This document shows positions 1-6,256 of a stretch of DNA of 10,208 nucleotides, piece by piece. Under the pieces are notes generated by a model. That model did not search any database. It was not told the origin of the DNA and worked only from the letters and a program-made list of their open reading frames with translations. The translations under genes were made by a program, and so were the position numbers. The number at the start of each line of letters is the position of its first letter. The first letter of the stretch is position 1. Source of the stretch: Paratractidigestivibacter sp963649365 (GTDB lineage: Bacteria; Actinomycetota; Coriobacteriia; Coriobacteriales; Atopobiaceae); contig CAVJHQ010000089.1 of the NCBI GenBank assembly GCA_963649365.1, positions 1 through 10,208 of the forward strand, in the 5' to 3' direction.

Positions 1-237
1 CGCCATGAACAGGGTGCCCTTGGTGTTGCACTGGCCGTAGCCGTCCGCGAGCACCCTGGAGGCGGGGATGGCGTCGTCGACGTTGTAGCCGAACAGCACC
101 TCGTCGCGCACGTAGCCGTAGATGGCCTTGACGCGCTCGAACTCGTCGAGCTCGCGCCAGCCGCGCTGCTCTACGAGGCGCTGTATCGCAGGATGGGAGA
201 AGTCCAGCATGGGCGTCTCGGCTAAGTACCGCTCCAT
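1..237 (-). CDS. Transglutaminase-like domain protein, N-terminal part (cut by window edge)
   Basis: Seventy-nine codons run from an ATG at 237 to the window edge with no stop, so the C-terminus lies outside. The visible end has the signature of the transglutaminase/cysteine-protease-like superfamily. A short helical region (about residues 30-50, including VKAIYGYVRDEV) is followed by the nucleophile segment DGYGQCNTKGTLFMA, with the putative catalytic Cys at residue 70. In this family the Cys pairs with a downstream His and Asp that are not visible here. No signal peptide is seen, so the protein is probably cytoplasmic. The start is supported by an AGGGA ribosome binding site (244-248) that overlaps the stop codon of the upstream gene; only 9 nt separate that stop from this ATG, which suggests translational coupling. 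The substrate cannot be told from this fragment. The family call is fairly sure and the exact function unknown. Confidence 0.8.
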   Translation of the reverse strand, partial: MERYLAETPMLDFSHPAIQRLVEQRGWRELDEFERVKAIYGYVRDEVLFGYNVDDAIPASRVLADGYGQCNTKGTLFMA

Positions 238-246
238 GGGCCGTCC

Positions 247-735
247 CTAAAGCAGCGTGACGATCGCGGCGCTCAGGGCGGCGATGACGGCGAACAGCGG
301 GATGCCTCGCACGAAGGAGCCGATATGTTTGCTCGGGTCCTGGTAGGAGACCTTGTCGGGCAAAAACGAGAAGCGGATGCGCTGCGTGTTGCGCCACCAG
401 AGCAGGTCGATGACCACGAGGTCGAACAGCCCCAGCCCCTCTCCGAGCAGCAGGAAGTACCAAAACGCCGAAAGATAGCCGTCGAAGGAGAGGAAGCCCT
501 TGAGGGCAATCCCGATAATCGAGAACACCACCGTGAAGAGCAGCAGGTTGCCCAGCAGGATCGAAGGGACGGACTTGGCCGCCGGAACCTCGTCGCCGAG
601 GCGCTCCCTAACGGCTGCCTGCACCTCGTCAGGGTAGGAGCGCAGGCCCGCGAGGTTCTTCTTGTCGCCCCCGGTGCAGATAAAGCAGATTCCCCAGTAC
701 AGCAGCCAGAACGCCGGCAACACAAGCCACTTCAT
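247..735 (-). CDS. Small four-TM integral membrane protein of unknown function
   Basis: I do not recognise a named family. The 162-residue protein (counted from the ATG at 735) has four hydrophobic segments: about residues 3-20, 58-81, 87-112 and 143-162, the last ending at the C-terminus. A charged loop after the first segment carries TGGDKKNLAGLRSYPDEVQ, and a second charged loop (WWRNTQRIRFSFLPDKVSYQDPSKHI) sits between the third and fourth. Start choice: two in-frame ATGs lie at 741 and 735. The AAGGGAG ribosome binding site (742-748) abuts the first with no spacer but is 6 nt from the second, so 735 is the better start; 741 would add only two residues. The stop (TAG, 247-249) overlaps the ribosome binding site of the transglutaminase-like gene, so the two probably form an operon and may act together. 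No catalytic motif is visible. Confidence 0.8.
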   Translation of the reverse strand: MKWLVLPAFWLLYWGICFICTGGDKKNLAGLRSYPDEVQAAVRERLGDEVPAAKSVPSILLGNLLLFTVVFSIIGIALKGFLSFDGYLSAFWYFLLLGEGLGLFDLVVIDLLWWRNTQRIRFSFLPDKVSYQDPSKHIGSFVRGIPLFAVIAALSAAIVTLL

Positions 736-741
736 CGGCAT

Positions 742-748
742 CTCCCTT
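742..748 (-). promoter_or_regulatory. Ribosome binding site deciding the start of the four-TM protein
   Basis: AAGGGAG on the minus strand lies directly against the ATG at 741 (0 nt spacer) but 6 nt from the second in-frame ATG at 735. Normal Shine-Dalgarno spacing therefore favours 735. Confidence 0.65.
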
Positions 749-887
749 CGACTCCTTGCATGCTAGCATTCTAGCCTCTCGGAGTTGCCTGTGGCTAACA
801 ATCTGGCGACCTGAATGACTGCGTGGGCAAAGGTGCTCACCGACAGCCCTCGACAGGTGGAGGACGACGGCCGTTAGAAAGCCAGAA

Positions 888-900
888 AGGCGCTGCGCCT
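888..900 (-). terminator. Weak hairpin, possible terminator of the three-TM protein gene
   Basis: About 21 nt past the TAG at 922-924, the minus strand carries AGGCG-CAG-CGCCT (5-bp stem, 3-nt loop) followed by TTCTGGCTTTC. The stem is short and the T tract interrupted, so this is only a candidate. The rest of the 742-921 gap shows nothing clear apart from a small GCTAG/CTAGC inverted repeat at 762-775 just upstream of the next gene. Confidence 0.3.
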
Positions 901-921
901 GGGTGAACCCGAAAACCCTGC

Positions 922-2064
922 CTACCTTGACTTGATGGACAGCTGGATCTCCGGCTGAGTGGTGTTGTCGAATATGGACTGCCATTCAGGGTTGAAGAAA
1001 TAGTAGATGTAGTAATCGTCGGTGCGGTCACTGAGCCAAATCTCGGTGCCGAGGTCCCCGGCCACAAACTGCTCGCAGAACTTTTCGGAAAGCTCGTGCT
1101 CGGTGAGAAGCGCATTTGATTTAGCCTGCGCCGTTGACCTCGAGAGCGCCTCCCCCAGCTTGCTGAAATCCTGCTGGGCCAGGGCTAGATTTTCCTCAAG
1201 CGACATTCCGGCATCGACCCGCCTGCTGTACCAGACATCGGTTACCAGGCCGTTGTTGTCGAGGTCGATGTCGACTACGCCGCCATCGTGGGACGTGTAG
1301 TCGCCGGAAATAAACCCATAGATCGCGTACCCCTCGTCGCGATACTCTTCTGCTGGATCGCCGACGGTTTTGGAAGCCAGCCCCGCGTCCTCGAACGCGC
1401 TGGTCAGGAGTTCGATCTGCGCGGCGGCCGCAACCTGGCTTTTTTGCATCGACTCGCTGGCCGAGAGGTATCGCGCCCCATAGGCCGCGGCCGTTACCAG
1501 CACGGGTACCGCAACCATGGCAATCAGCGCGCGCTTGGTGTCGGGGACGGTGACGCCGTAGGCCTCCGCCATGGCCTCGGCATTGTCACCGATCTCGGAC
1601 AGCTGTTCTGCCGCTACTGCTGCCGTGGCGGCGGCTCCCGCCACGGCAGCAACGTCGCCGAGGCCCTTGGCCGTCTCGTTGTCGGAATGGCTCAGAAGCC
1701 TTCCGGTCGCGCTAAGGCCAAGGGCGGCCGCGATCTCTGCCGAACGATCTTCTGCTGTTTGCTGCACGCGCAGCTGTTCCGCCAAAGCTGTCCAACGCTT
1801 GCCCTGCATGCCGAACTTCGGCATGAGGGCGCAGTAGCAAAACACGACCATGAAGGCTATGGCGAATGCATAATAGACGTTCATTCCGAGAAAGCGCAGG
1901 TTGCCCTCCCCGTAAAAAACGAGGTCGCCGATCATCTCTCCCAAGATGTACAGGCCGCCCAAGACAAACGGCATGGCGAGGGACACGAGGGCTAGCTGGG
2001 GGCAGACGCAGCATCTTTTGATTAGCCGGGCGTCCTTCTCGCTCAGTGCATAGGCGTTAGGCAT
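922..2064 (-). CDS. Unrecognised three-TM protein with large extracytoplasmic C-terminal region
   Basis: I do not recognise this 380-residue protein. In order it has: a short N-terminal stretch with a cysteine cluster (KRCCVCP, Cys 18, 19, 21); two membrane segments at about 24-48 and 62-81; a cytoplasmic-looking charged and alanine-rich region (about 85-177) including a helix at 132-153; a third membrane segment at about 179-197; and a soluble C-terminal region (198-380) rich in Asp, Glu, Tyr and Ser. The latter has a beta-rich part (YAIYGFISGDYTSHDGG, VDIDLDNNGLVTDVWYSRR, about 250-290). With this topology the last 180 residues are probably outside the cell and could be a sensor or binding domain; that is inference. 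The start is supported by AAAAGGAG at 2073-2080 with an 8-nt spacer. The 108-bp gap to the protease gene upstream holds no convincing terminator, so co-transcription is possible. Confidence 0.75.
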   Translation of the reverse strand: MPNAYALSEKDARLIKRCCVCPQLALVSLAMPFVLGGLYILGEMIGDLVFYGEGNLRFLGMNVYYAFAIAFMVVFCYCALMPKFGMQGKRWTALAEQLRVQQTAEDRSAEIAAALGLSATGRLLSHSDNETAKGLGDVAAVAGAAATAAVAAEQLSEIGDNAEAMAEAYGVTVPDTKRALIAMVAVPVLVTAAAYGARYLSASESMQKSQVAAAAQIELLTSAFEDAGLASKTVGDPAEEYRDEGYAIYGFISGDYTSHDGGVVDIDLDNNGLVTDVWYSRRVDAGMSLEENLALAQQDFSKLGEALSRSTAQAKSNALLTEHELSEKFCEQFVAGDLGTEIWLSDRTDDYYIYYFFNPEWQSIFDNTTQPEIQLSIKSR

Positions 2065-2172
2065 TGGGCGTGCTCCTTTTACAACGAAGCGGTCCTGAGG
2101 CGACTCGCATGCCTGGGTGCGGCATCCCGCTGCTGGCGGACGGCCGGCGGCGTCGGCTTGCGGCCTTTGGCG

Positions 2173-3255
2173 TTAGTAGAACCAGCGGGCCTTCTTCGGC
2201 TTTGCGGCCGGTCGGTCCTCCGGGTCGGAGCCCTGCGCCGGCTGGCCGTCGAGCGCCGCCTCGGCCGGAGACATGGTCGCCGCGGCCGCGTCCGCCTGTG
2301 CCGCCTCGAGCTCGCTTCCCTCCCAGATATCGAGCTCCTTGCGCCCGTGCTTACGACCCCACAGGTAGAGAGCGAGGATGCACGCCGCGTTGACGATCAC
2401 CGCAAACCACGTGCCCTCCACGCCGAACGCCGTGTCGTAGGCAAACCCGCTCGTGGTCTGGCCGACGATGCTGAAGAACGAATACGCCGACGCCATGCCG
2501 CTGTTGGGCAGGCCAAAGAGGATGTTCTGCGTGAAGTTCCATGCCGTGTGCACGCCCATGGGCAGCCAGATGCTGTCGAGGTAGAGCACCATCTGCGAAT
2601 AGAGCACGCCGGTGAGGAAGATGTCCACCAGCGCGAGCGGGGTGACGCCGGGGTTAAGGATGTGCCCGACCGAGAAGATGGCGGAGGCGCCGATGATGGC
2701 GACCGTGGTGTTGTACGTGCGCTTGATTCGCTGGTAGGCGAAGCCGCGACAGAAGACCTCCTCCGTGGACGCTTGAATCAGAATGATAATCAAAAAGGCA
2801 AGAAAACCAACGATGGAGAACTGCGTGAACTCCAGTTGGACGCTGCCCGTGAGCACAGCGCCGAGCACGCAGAGCGCGTTCATCGCGAAGCCGATGACGA
2901 GGCCGATGACGAGCATGTGGGGGCGGTTGCCGGCGGGCTTGGTGCCGAGCGCCTTCAGATACGGGCGCCAGGGCCTGACGATGCGAAGCAGCAGAAGGAA
3001 GCTCAAAAGAAGCCCCGCGAAGACCGCGTACTCGTTGAAGAGGCCGACGCCGCCCGTCCCCAGCTCGGGGGTAAGGAACGCACGGCTCATCGCGGAGAGG
3101 GGAATATCGATGACGAGGCCGAAGATGCCGCCCACGACCTGCATCAAGACCTCAGTTAAAAGCCAGGTCGAGACGATGCCGCACAGGATATAGACCTTCT
3201 TACTTTTTCTGCCCGGCTTCTCCAGGCTTTGGGTAACGGGTTCGTCGGTGCCCAT
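2173..3255 (-). CDS. CPBP-family (CAAX protease-like) intramembrane metalloprotease
   Basis: This 360-residue polytopic protein belongs to the CPBP family (Rce1/CAAX prenyl protease-like, also called Abi). All three family motifs are intact: EExxxR as E165-E166...R170 (STEEVFCRG), FxxxH as F194...H198 (FSVGHILNPG), and HxxxN as H236...N240 (GVHTAWNF). In the Rce1 structure the equivalent Glu, His and Asn residues form the catalytic site inside the membrane, so this copy looks active. Membrane segments fall at about 22-48, 75-92, 114-136, 146-162, 184-198, 207-226 and 290-305. Bacterial relatives act in peptide or bacteriocin maturation, self-immunity or membrane-protein processing; no bacteriocin gene is visible nearby, so the substrate is unknown. 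An alanine- and acid-rich tail (about 315-350) ends in the basic KPKKARWFY. The ATG is supported by AAAGGGAG (3264-3271, 8-nt spacer). Confidence 0.9.
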   Translation of the reverse strand: MGTDEPVTQSLEKPGRKSKKVYILCGIVSTWLLTEVLMQVVGGIFGLVIDIPLSAMSRAFLTPELGTGGVGLFNEYAVFAGLLLSFLLLLRIVRPWRPYLKALGTKPAGNRPHMLVIGLVIGFAMNALCVLGAVLTGSVQLEFTQFSIVGFLAFLIIILIQASTEEVFCRGFAYQRIKRTYNTTVAIIGASAIFSVGHILNPGVTPLALVDIFLTGVLYSQMVLYLDSIWLPMGVHTAWNFTQNILFGLPNSGMASAYSFFSIVGQTTSGFAYDTAFGVEGTWFAVIVNAACILALYLWGRKHGRKELDIWEGSELEAAQADAAAATMSPAEAALDGQPAQGSDPEDRPAAKPKKARWFY

Positions 3256-3360
3256 AGGATCGTCTCCCTTTGTAGGTTGTTCTCGGCATTTGGTAGCACC
3301 TATAGTAACCCCTGTGTGCGGGATGGCCTGGATTGTGACGCCGCTGTAGGGCGCCGCCCG

Positions 3361-3420
3361 TCATCGTTTCTCTCTATTAAGCTGAATAGATAATTGGGAT
3401 ATCTGAATTAGCGATAGCAA
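3361..3420. promoter_or_regulatory. AT-rich core of the divergent promoter region, with direct repeats
   Basis: Between the divergent protease (minus) and symporter (plus) genes this block is clearly more AT-rich than its surroundings. It holds a near-consensus -10 candidate GATAAT (3389-3394, plus strand) without a good -35. It also holds two copies of CTGAAT(T)AG at 3382 and 3403, exactly 21 bp apart (about two helical turns), and an overlapping inverted repeat AGATA/TATCT (3388-3392 and 3400-3404). Together these look like a promoter with an operator, but I cannot assign a regulator or a transcription start. The rest of 3256-3503 shows only the leader hairpin listed separately. Confidence 0.35.
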
Positions 3421-3453
3421 CTCGTCGGTTATGGGTGCCTACCTGTCTGATGG

Positions 3454-3480
3454 GGCGCCGCCTAGCATGGGCGGTACGCC
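3454..3480 (+). promoter_or_regulatory. Leader hairpin just upstream of the symporter ribosome binding site
   Basis: Outer stem GGCG (3454-3457) pairs with CGCC (3477-3480). After a small internal loop, the inner stem CCGCC (3459-3463 region) pairs with GGCGG around a TAGCATG loop. It ends 9 nt before the AGGGGAG ribosome binding site (3490-3496). It does not include the site itself, so a role in mRNA stability or translation control is only a possibility. Confidence 0.3.
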
Positions 3481-3489
3481 AATCACTTG

Positions 3490-3496
3490 AGGGGAG
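3490..3496 (+). promoter_or_regulatory. Ribosome binding site deciding the symporter start
   Basis: AGGGGAG lies 7 nt before the ATG at 3504. A longer in-frame reading from a GTG at 3435 has no such site, and its extra 23 residues are basic and unlike a symporter N-terminus. Confidence 0.75.
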
Positions 3497-3503
3497 ATAT
3501 CCT

Positions 3504-4829
3504 ATGTCAGATCAAATTCCGGAGATAGCGGCGCTTGCGGTCAGCCTTCTGTTGTTCGCGGTGCTGTGGTGGCTCAAAAAGGCGAAAGGGGTCGATTTCG
3601 GCGTGCGGACCATCGTGGCCGCCGCGCTCGGCATCGCCGTCGGACTTGCGTTCCCCGGGCACTATACCTATGTGGCGGTGTTCGGCACCGTGTATTCCAA
3701 TGTGATTTCCGCGCTTGTGGTGCCGCTGCTCGCGCTCAGCATCGTCTCGAGCATCACGAACCTGGGCGACTCGGTCCGGCTGAAGGCCATCGGGCTCAAG
3801 ACGGTCTTCTTCCTGGTGCTCAACACCGCCATCGCGAGCGTGATCACGCTGGCCGCGGGAATCGTCACCAACATCGGTGCCGGCATGGACTACGAGCTGG
3901 CCACGAACTACGAGGCCGCCGAGGTCCCGACGCTGGTCGAGACGGTCGTGGGCCTCTTTCCGAAGAACCTCGTGTCGCAGTGGGCCGACGGGCAGATCGT
4001 GCCGCTCGTGGTGTTCGCCATCATCGTGGCTGTGGCGTACAACGCCATCGCGGCCGAGCGCGCCGAGGAAGTCGCGCCGTTCAAGCGCGTTGTCGACGCC
4101 GGCAACATCGTCTTGGGCAAGGTCGTGAGCCTGGTCATCTCGTTCACGCCGTATGCCGTGCTCTCGCTCGTCGCCCGTGCCGTGAGCCGCGCAAGCGTGA
4201 CGGAGCTTCTGCCGCTTCTGGGCGTGTTGGCGCTCGTGTACGTGCTCTGCATCGTCCAGTCGTTCGTTGTCCACGGCGGGCTCGTCGCGCTCGTGGGTCA
4301 CGTGAGCCCCAAGCGTTTCTTTAAGGCCATCTGGCCTGCAGCGACGGTCGCGTTCACGTCCCAGAGCAGCGTCGGAACCGTGCCGGTGACGGTCCGCAGC
4401 CTTACCGAGCGGCTGGGGGTCGATGGGGACATCGCCTCGTTCGGCGCCGGCCTGGGCGCGAACCTCGGCATGCCTGGCTGCGCGGGCATCTGGCCGACGC
4501 TGCTGGCTGTCTTCACGATTCACGTGCTCGGGCTCTCGTACACGCCGCAGCAGTACCTGTTCCTCGTTGTGCTTGCCGTTGTGGTGTCTATCGGCACTGT
4601 AGGCGTGCCGGGTACCGCGACCATCACGGCGACGGCGCTCTTTACCGCGGCGGGGCTGCCGGTCGAGGCAATCGTGCTTTTGGCTCCCATCTCCAGCATC
4701 GCGGACATGGCTCGCACGGCGACGAACGTCATCGGAGCCGCGGCGGCGACAACGATCGTTGCCGCGACCGAAGGGCAGCTTGACGGTGATGTCGACGTTG
4801 CTGTGACGGGGGCGGCCGTCGAGGCCTAG
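3504..4829 (+). CDS. DAACS-family cation symporter, L-cystine (TcyP/YdjN)-like
   Basis: The 441-residue polytopic protein belongs to the dicarboxylate/amino acid:cation symporter (DAACS) family. The conserved core is complete: hairpin 1 serine-rich TSQSSVGTVPVT (285-296); the unwound TM7 segment, here GMPGC (322-326) inside NLGMPGCAGIWPTLLAVF; the hairpin 2 tip GVPGT (367-371); and TM8 DMARTATN with D401, R404 and N408 in the same spacing as the substrate-binding D394/R397/N401 of GltPh. Glutamate/aspartate members carry NMDGT in TM7. The replacement ending in GC-AG-(I/L)-(W/Y)-P, and DMxRTAxN in TM8, are what I recall for the cystine branch (YdjN/TcyP). I therefore favour cystine or a related amino acid, driven by Na+ or H+, but a dicarboxylate cannot be excluded. 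It is monocistronic: its own leader lies upstream and a strong terminator at 4937-4963 lies downstream. Its TAG starts a short tandem repeat (4827-4868). Confidence 0.88.
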   Translation: MSDQIPEIAALAVSLLLFAVLWWLKKAKGVDFGVRTIVAAALGIAVGLAFPGHYTYVAVFGTVYSNVISALVVPLLALSIVSSITNLGDSVRLKAIGLKTVFFLVLNTAIASVITLAAGIVTNIGAGMDYELATNYEAAEVPTLVETVVGLFPKNLVSQWADGQIVPLVVFAIIVAVAYNAIAAERAEEVAPFKRVVDAGNIVLGKVVSLVISFTPYAVLSLVARAVSRASVTELLPLLGVLALVYVLCIVQSFVVHGGLVALVGHVSPKRFFKAIWPAATVAFTSQSSVGTVPVTVRSLTERLGVDGDIASFGAGLGANLGMPGCAGIWPTLLAVFTIHVLGLSYTPQQYLFLVVLAVVVSIGTVGVPGTATITATALFTAAGLPVEAIVLLAPISSIADMARTATNVIGAAAATTIVAATEGQLDGDVDVAVTGAAVEA

Positions 4830-4868
4830 CGCCGAGCTTGTCGCATCTAGTGCCGGGTTTGTCACACG
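4827..4868 (+). repeat. Two imperfect 21-bp tandem repeats beginning with the symporter stop codon
   Basis: Unit 1 (4827-4847) starts with the TAG stop codon and reads TAGCGCCGAGCTTGTCGCA then TC. Unit 2 (4848-4868) starts TAGTGCCGGGTTTGTCACA then CG. They match at 15 of 21 positions, and five of the six differences are transitions. A decayed third start (TGCCGG, 4869-4874) follows. A similar arrangement is seen at 6221-6256. Confidence 0.6.
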
Positions 4869-4936
4869 TGCCGGATAGTTGGTTTTACTCGTCGGTTTGG
4901 CGGCCAGCCGGAGCGGAGAGTTGATTTGAATTGATT

Positions 4937-4963
4937 GGGCAGGTGTGTGCACCTGCCCTTTTT
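4937..4963 (+). terminator. Strong intrinsic terminator of the symporter gene
   Basis: A perfect 9-bp stem GGGCAGGTG (4937-4945) and CACCTGCCC (4950-4958) with a TGTG loop is followed directly by TTTTT (4959-4963). It lies 108 nt past the symporter stop and 109 nt before the dihydrouridine synthase start. That gene must therefore have its own promoter in 4964-5060, where I could not pick out a convincing -35/-10 pair. Confidence 0.92.
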
Positions 4964-5060
4964 GCGTTACGGTCCTTCTTGCCGCCGTTGCCGGACACGT
5001 GCGGTAAGGTCGTATGGCCGTTGCGTTCGCGCTTCTTGGCACTGTACGCCCGCTGCTCAA

Positions 5061-5069
5061 AAAAGGAAG
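5061..5069 (+). promoter_or_regulatory. Ribosome binding site deciding the dihydrouridine synthase start
   Basis: AAAAGGAAG lies just before the ATG at 5073 (AGGA core 5 nt away). The longer in-frame reading from 4935 would start inside the intrinsic terminator and adds a basic, cysteine-rich, non-conserved stretch. Confidence 0.75.
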
Positions 5070-5072
5070 CCG

Positions 5073-6008
5073 ATGATCCTCTCGCTTGCGCCTATGGAAG
5101 GCATTACCGGACATGTGTTCCGACAGGTCCACGCCGAGTGCTTCGGGGCGCTCGACCGCTATTACACGCCGTTCGTGTGCCCGCCGCGCGTCGGCTCGGA
5201 CTTTGGCAAGCGCTACCGCGCGGAGCTCGACCCGGCGAACAACCGGGGGCTCAACGTGGTGCCGCAGCTCTTGACCAAGGACGCGGACGAGTTCGTTTGG
5301 GCGGCGGGGCTTTTGGAGCGGATGGGCTATGGCGAGGTCAACCTCAACCTGGGTTGCCCGGCGGGGACCGTGGTCTCGAAAGGGAAGGGCTCCGGTTTTT
5401 TGCGCGACCCGGAGTCGCTCGAGGCTTTCCTGCTGGACATATGCGCCCGCTCGCCGTTGCCGGTATCGGTCAAGACCAGGATCGGCGTCGAGCGCGACGA
5501 GGAGTACGAGCGGATCCTCGAGGTGTACTGCCGCTGCCCCCTCGCGGAGCTGATCGTCCATCCGCGCGTGCAGAAGGACGGCTACAAGGGGCGTCCGCGC
5601 CGGGAGGCGTATGGCCGGACGTTGGAGCGGGCTTCTTTCCCGGTTGCCTACAACGGGGACGTGAACACGGCCGAGGATTTTGGCGAGCTGCTGCGCGCTT
5701 ATCCGCAGACGCGGCACGTGATGCTGGGGCGCGGGCTTCTTTCCAACCCGGCCCTTGCGCGCATGATAACGGGAGGACCGGGCCTTACCCTGCCTGAGCT
5801 GCAGCGCTTCCACGACGCGCTCTTCGTTGCGTATCGGGAGCAGATGGGAGGCAACGCGGTCATGCGCATGAAAGAGTGGTGGTCCTACGCGAAGGGCTCC
5901 TTTGAGGACCCGATGTCGGTCGCGCGGGCCGTGCGCAAGGCGCGCCGCGTGGACGAATACGAGGCCGCGGCCCAGAAGGTGTTCCGAACGGAGCGTTTGG
6001 CCGGCTGA
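5073..6008 (+). CDS. dus: tRNA-dihydrouridine synthase (Dus family)
   Basis: This 311-residue FMN enzyme reduces specific uridines of tRNA to dihydrouridine using NAD(P)H, in the cytoplasm. The TIM-barrel motifs appear in order: LAPMEGITGHVFR (5-17, FMN-binding first strand); VPQLLTKD (63-70); VNLNLGCPAGTVVSKGKGSGFL (89-110) with the catalytic Cys95 in the GCP motif; VKTRIG with Lys134; LIVHPRVQKDGYKG with His163 and Arg165; YNGDVNT (193-199); and MLGRGLLSNP (217-226), binding the FMN phosphate. A helical C-terminal domain follows (about 235-311), where Dus proteins bind tRNA. Length and motifs are normal for the family. The HPRVQKDGYKG loop differs from the HGRTR form common in DusB, so I do not assign a subclass or position in tRNA. 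The gene looks monocistronic; it converges with the YdcF-family gene, with the palindromic element between them. Confidence 0.95.
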   Translation: MILSLAPMEGITGHVFRQVHAECFGALDRYYTPFVCPPRVGSDFGKRYRAELDPANNRGLNVVPQLLTKDADEFVWAAGLLERMGYGEVNLNLGCPAGTVVSKGKGSGFLRDPESLEAFLLDICARSPLPVSVKTRIGVERDEEYERILEVYCRCPLAELIVHPRVQKDGYKGRPRREAYGRTLERASFPVAYNGDVNTAEDFGELLRAYPQTRHVMLGRGLLSNPALARMITGGPGLTLPELQRFHDALFVAYREQMGGNAVMRMKEWWSYAKGSFEDPMSVARAVRKARRVDEYEAAAQKVFRTERLAG

Positions 6009-6063
6009 CGAGGGGCCTGTGCGCGTCGTCGGGGCGCGCGGGGAACGGCTGGAATCAAAAACG

Positions 6064-6190
6064 GCATAAGTGAACATCTTAATTCGATTGAGTCGGGTAG
6101 CCTCGGTATGCGGCAAGGAGATTACCTGCGGATATGCGGAATAGAATTGGTCGGCTACTCGGGCTGCTCAATTAAGCTGTTCACTTATGC
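6064..6190. repeat. 127-bp palindromic (MITE-like or structured RNA) element
   Basis: The ends are perfect 13-bp inverted repeats, GCATAAGTGAACA (6064-6076) and its complement (6178-6190). After one mismatch the arms continue for 7 bp more (6078-6084 with 6170-6176), giving 21-bp terminal arms. A second inner stem of 10 bp including two G-T pairs joins 6093-6102 with 6153-6162. The 50-nt apical part (6103-6152) has two copies of TATGCGG (6107 and 6133). There is no open reading frame. The flanks carry T runs in both outward directions (CGATTTTC after 6190 on plus; CCGTTTTTG beyond 6064 on minus), so it may also end transcription of both converging genes. No clear target-site duplication is seen. 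It could be a non-autonomous mobile element, a repeated palindrome, or a non-coding RNA. Confidence 0.7.
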
Positions 6191-6220
6191 GATTTTCTGT
6201 CGCGCGAGGGCTTTTGCGAC

Positions 6221-6256
6221 GCGTCCCGACGTCGCTAAAGCGTCCCGACGTCGCTA
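6221..6256 (-). repeat. 17-bp exact tandem duplication covering the YdcF-family stop codon
   Basis: On the minus strand TAGCGACGTCGGGACGC occurs twice, at 6256-6240 and 6237-6221, with TT between, giving a 19-bp period. The first copy begins with the gene's TAG stop, so the second copy supplies another TAG downstream. The copies are identical, which suggests a recent or maintained duplication. Confidence 0.85.

Noticed and set aside
2158..3159. A 333-codon open frame on the plus strand opposite the CPBP protease gene
   Set aside because: Antisense to intact protease motifs, and its sequence is charged and repetitive.
4935..5072. N-terminal extension of the dihydrouridine synthase from 4935
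   Set aside because: It would begin inside the strong terminator, while a good ribosome binding site and the conserved LAPMEG start fit the ATG at 5073.
6009..6063. Terminator of the dihydrouridine synthase gene from a GCGCG/CGCGC hairpin
   Set aside because: Short stem with no T run downstream; the palindromic element beyond it is a better candidate.
3507..6116. An 869-codon open frame on the minus strand opposite the symporter and dihydrouridine synthase genes
   Set aside because: It lies antisense to two clear genes, is extremely rich in Arg, His and Asp with no domain or membrane pattern, and is a by-product of GC-rich codon use.
6050..6205. Target-site duplication flanking the palindromic element
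   Set aside because: The bases directly outside 6064 and 6190 show no matching direct repeat, so recent transposition cannot be claimed.
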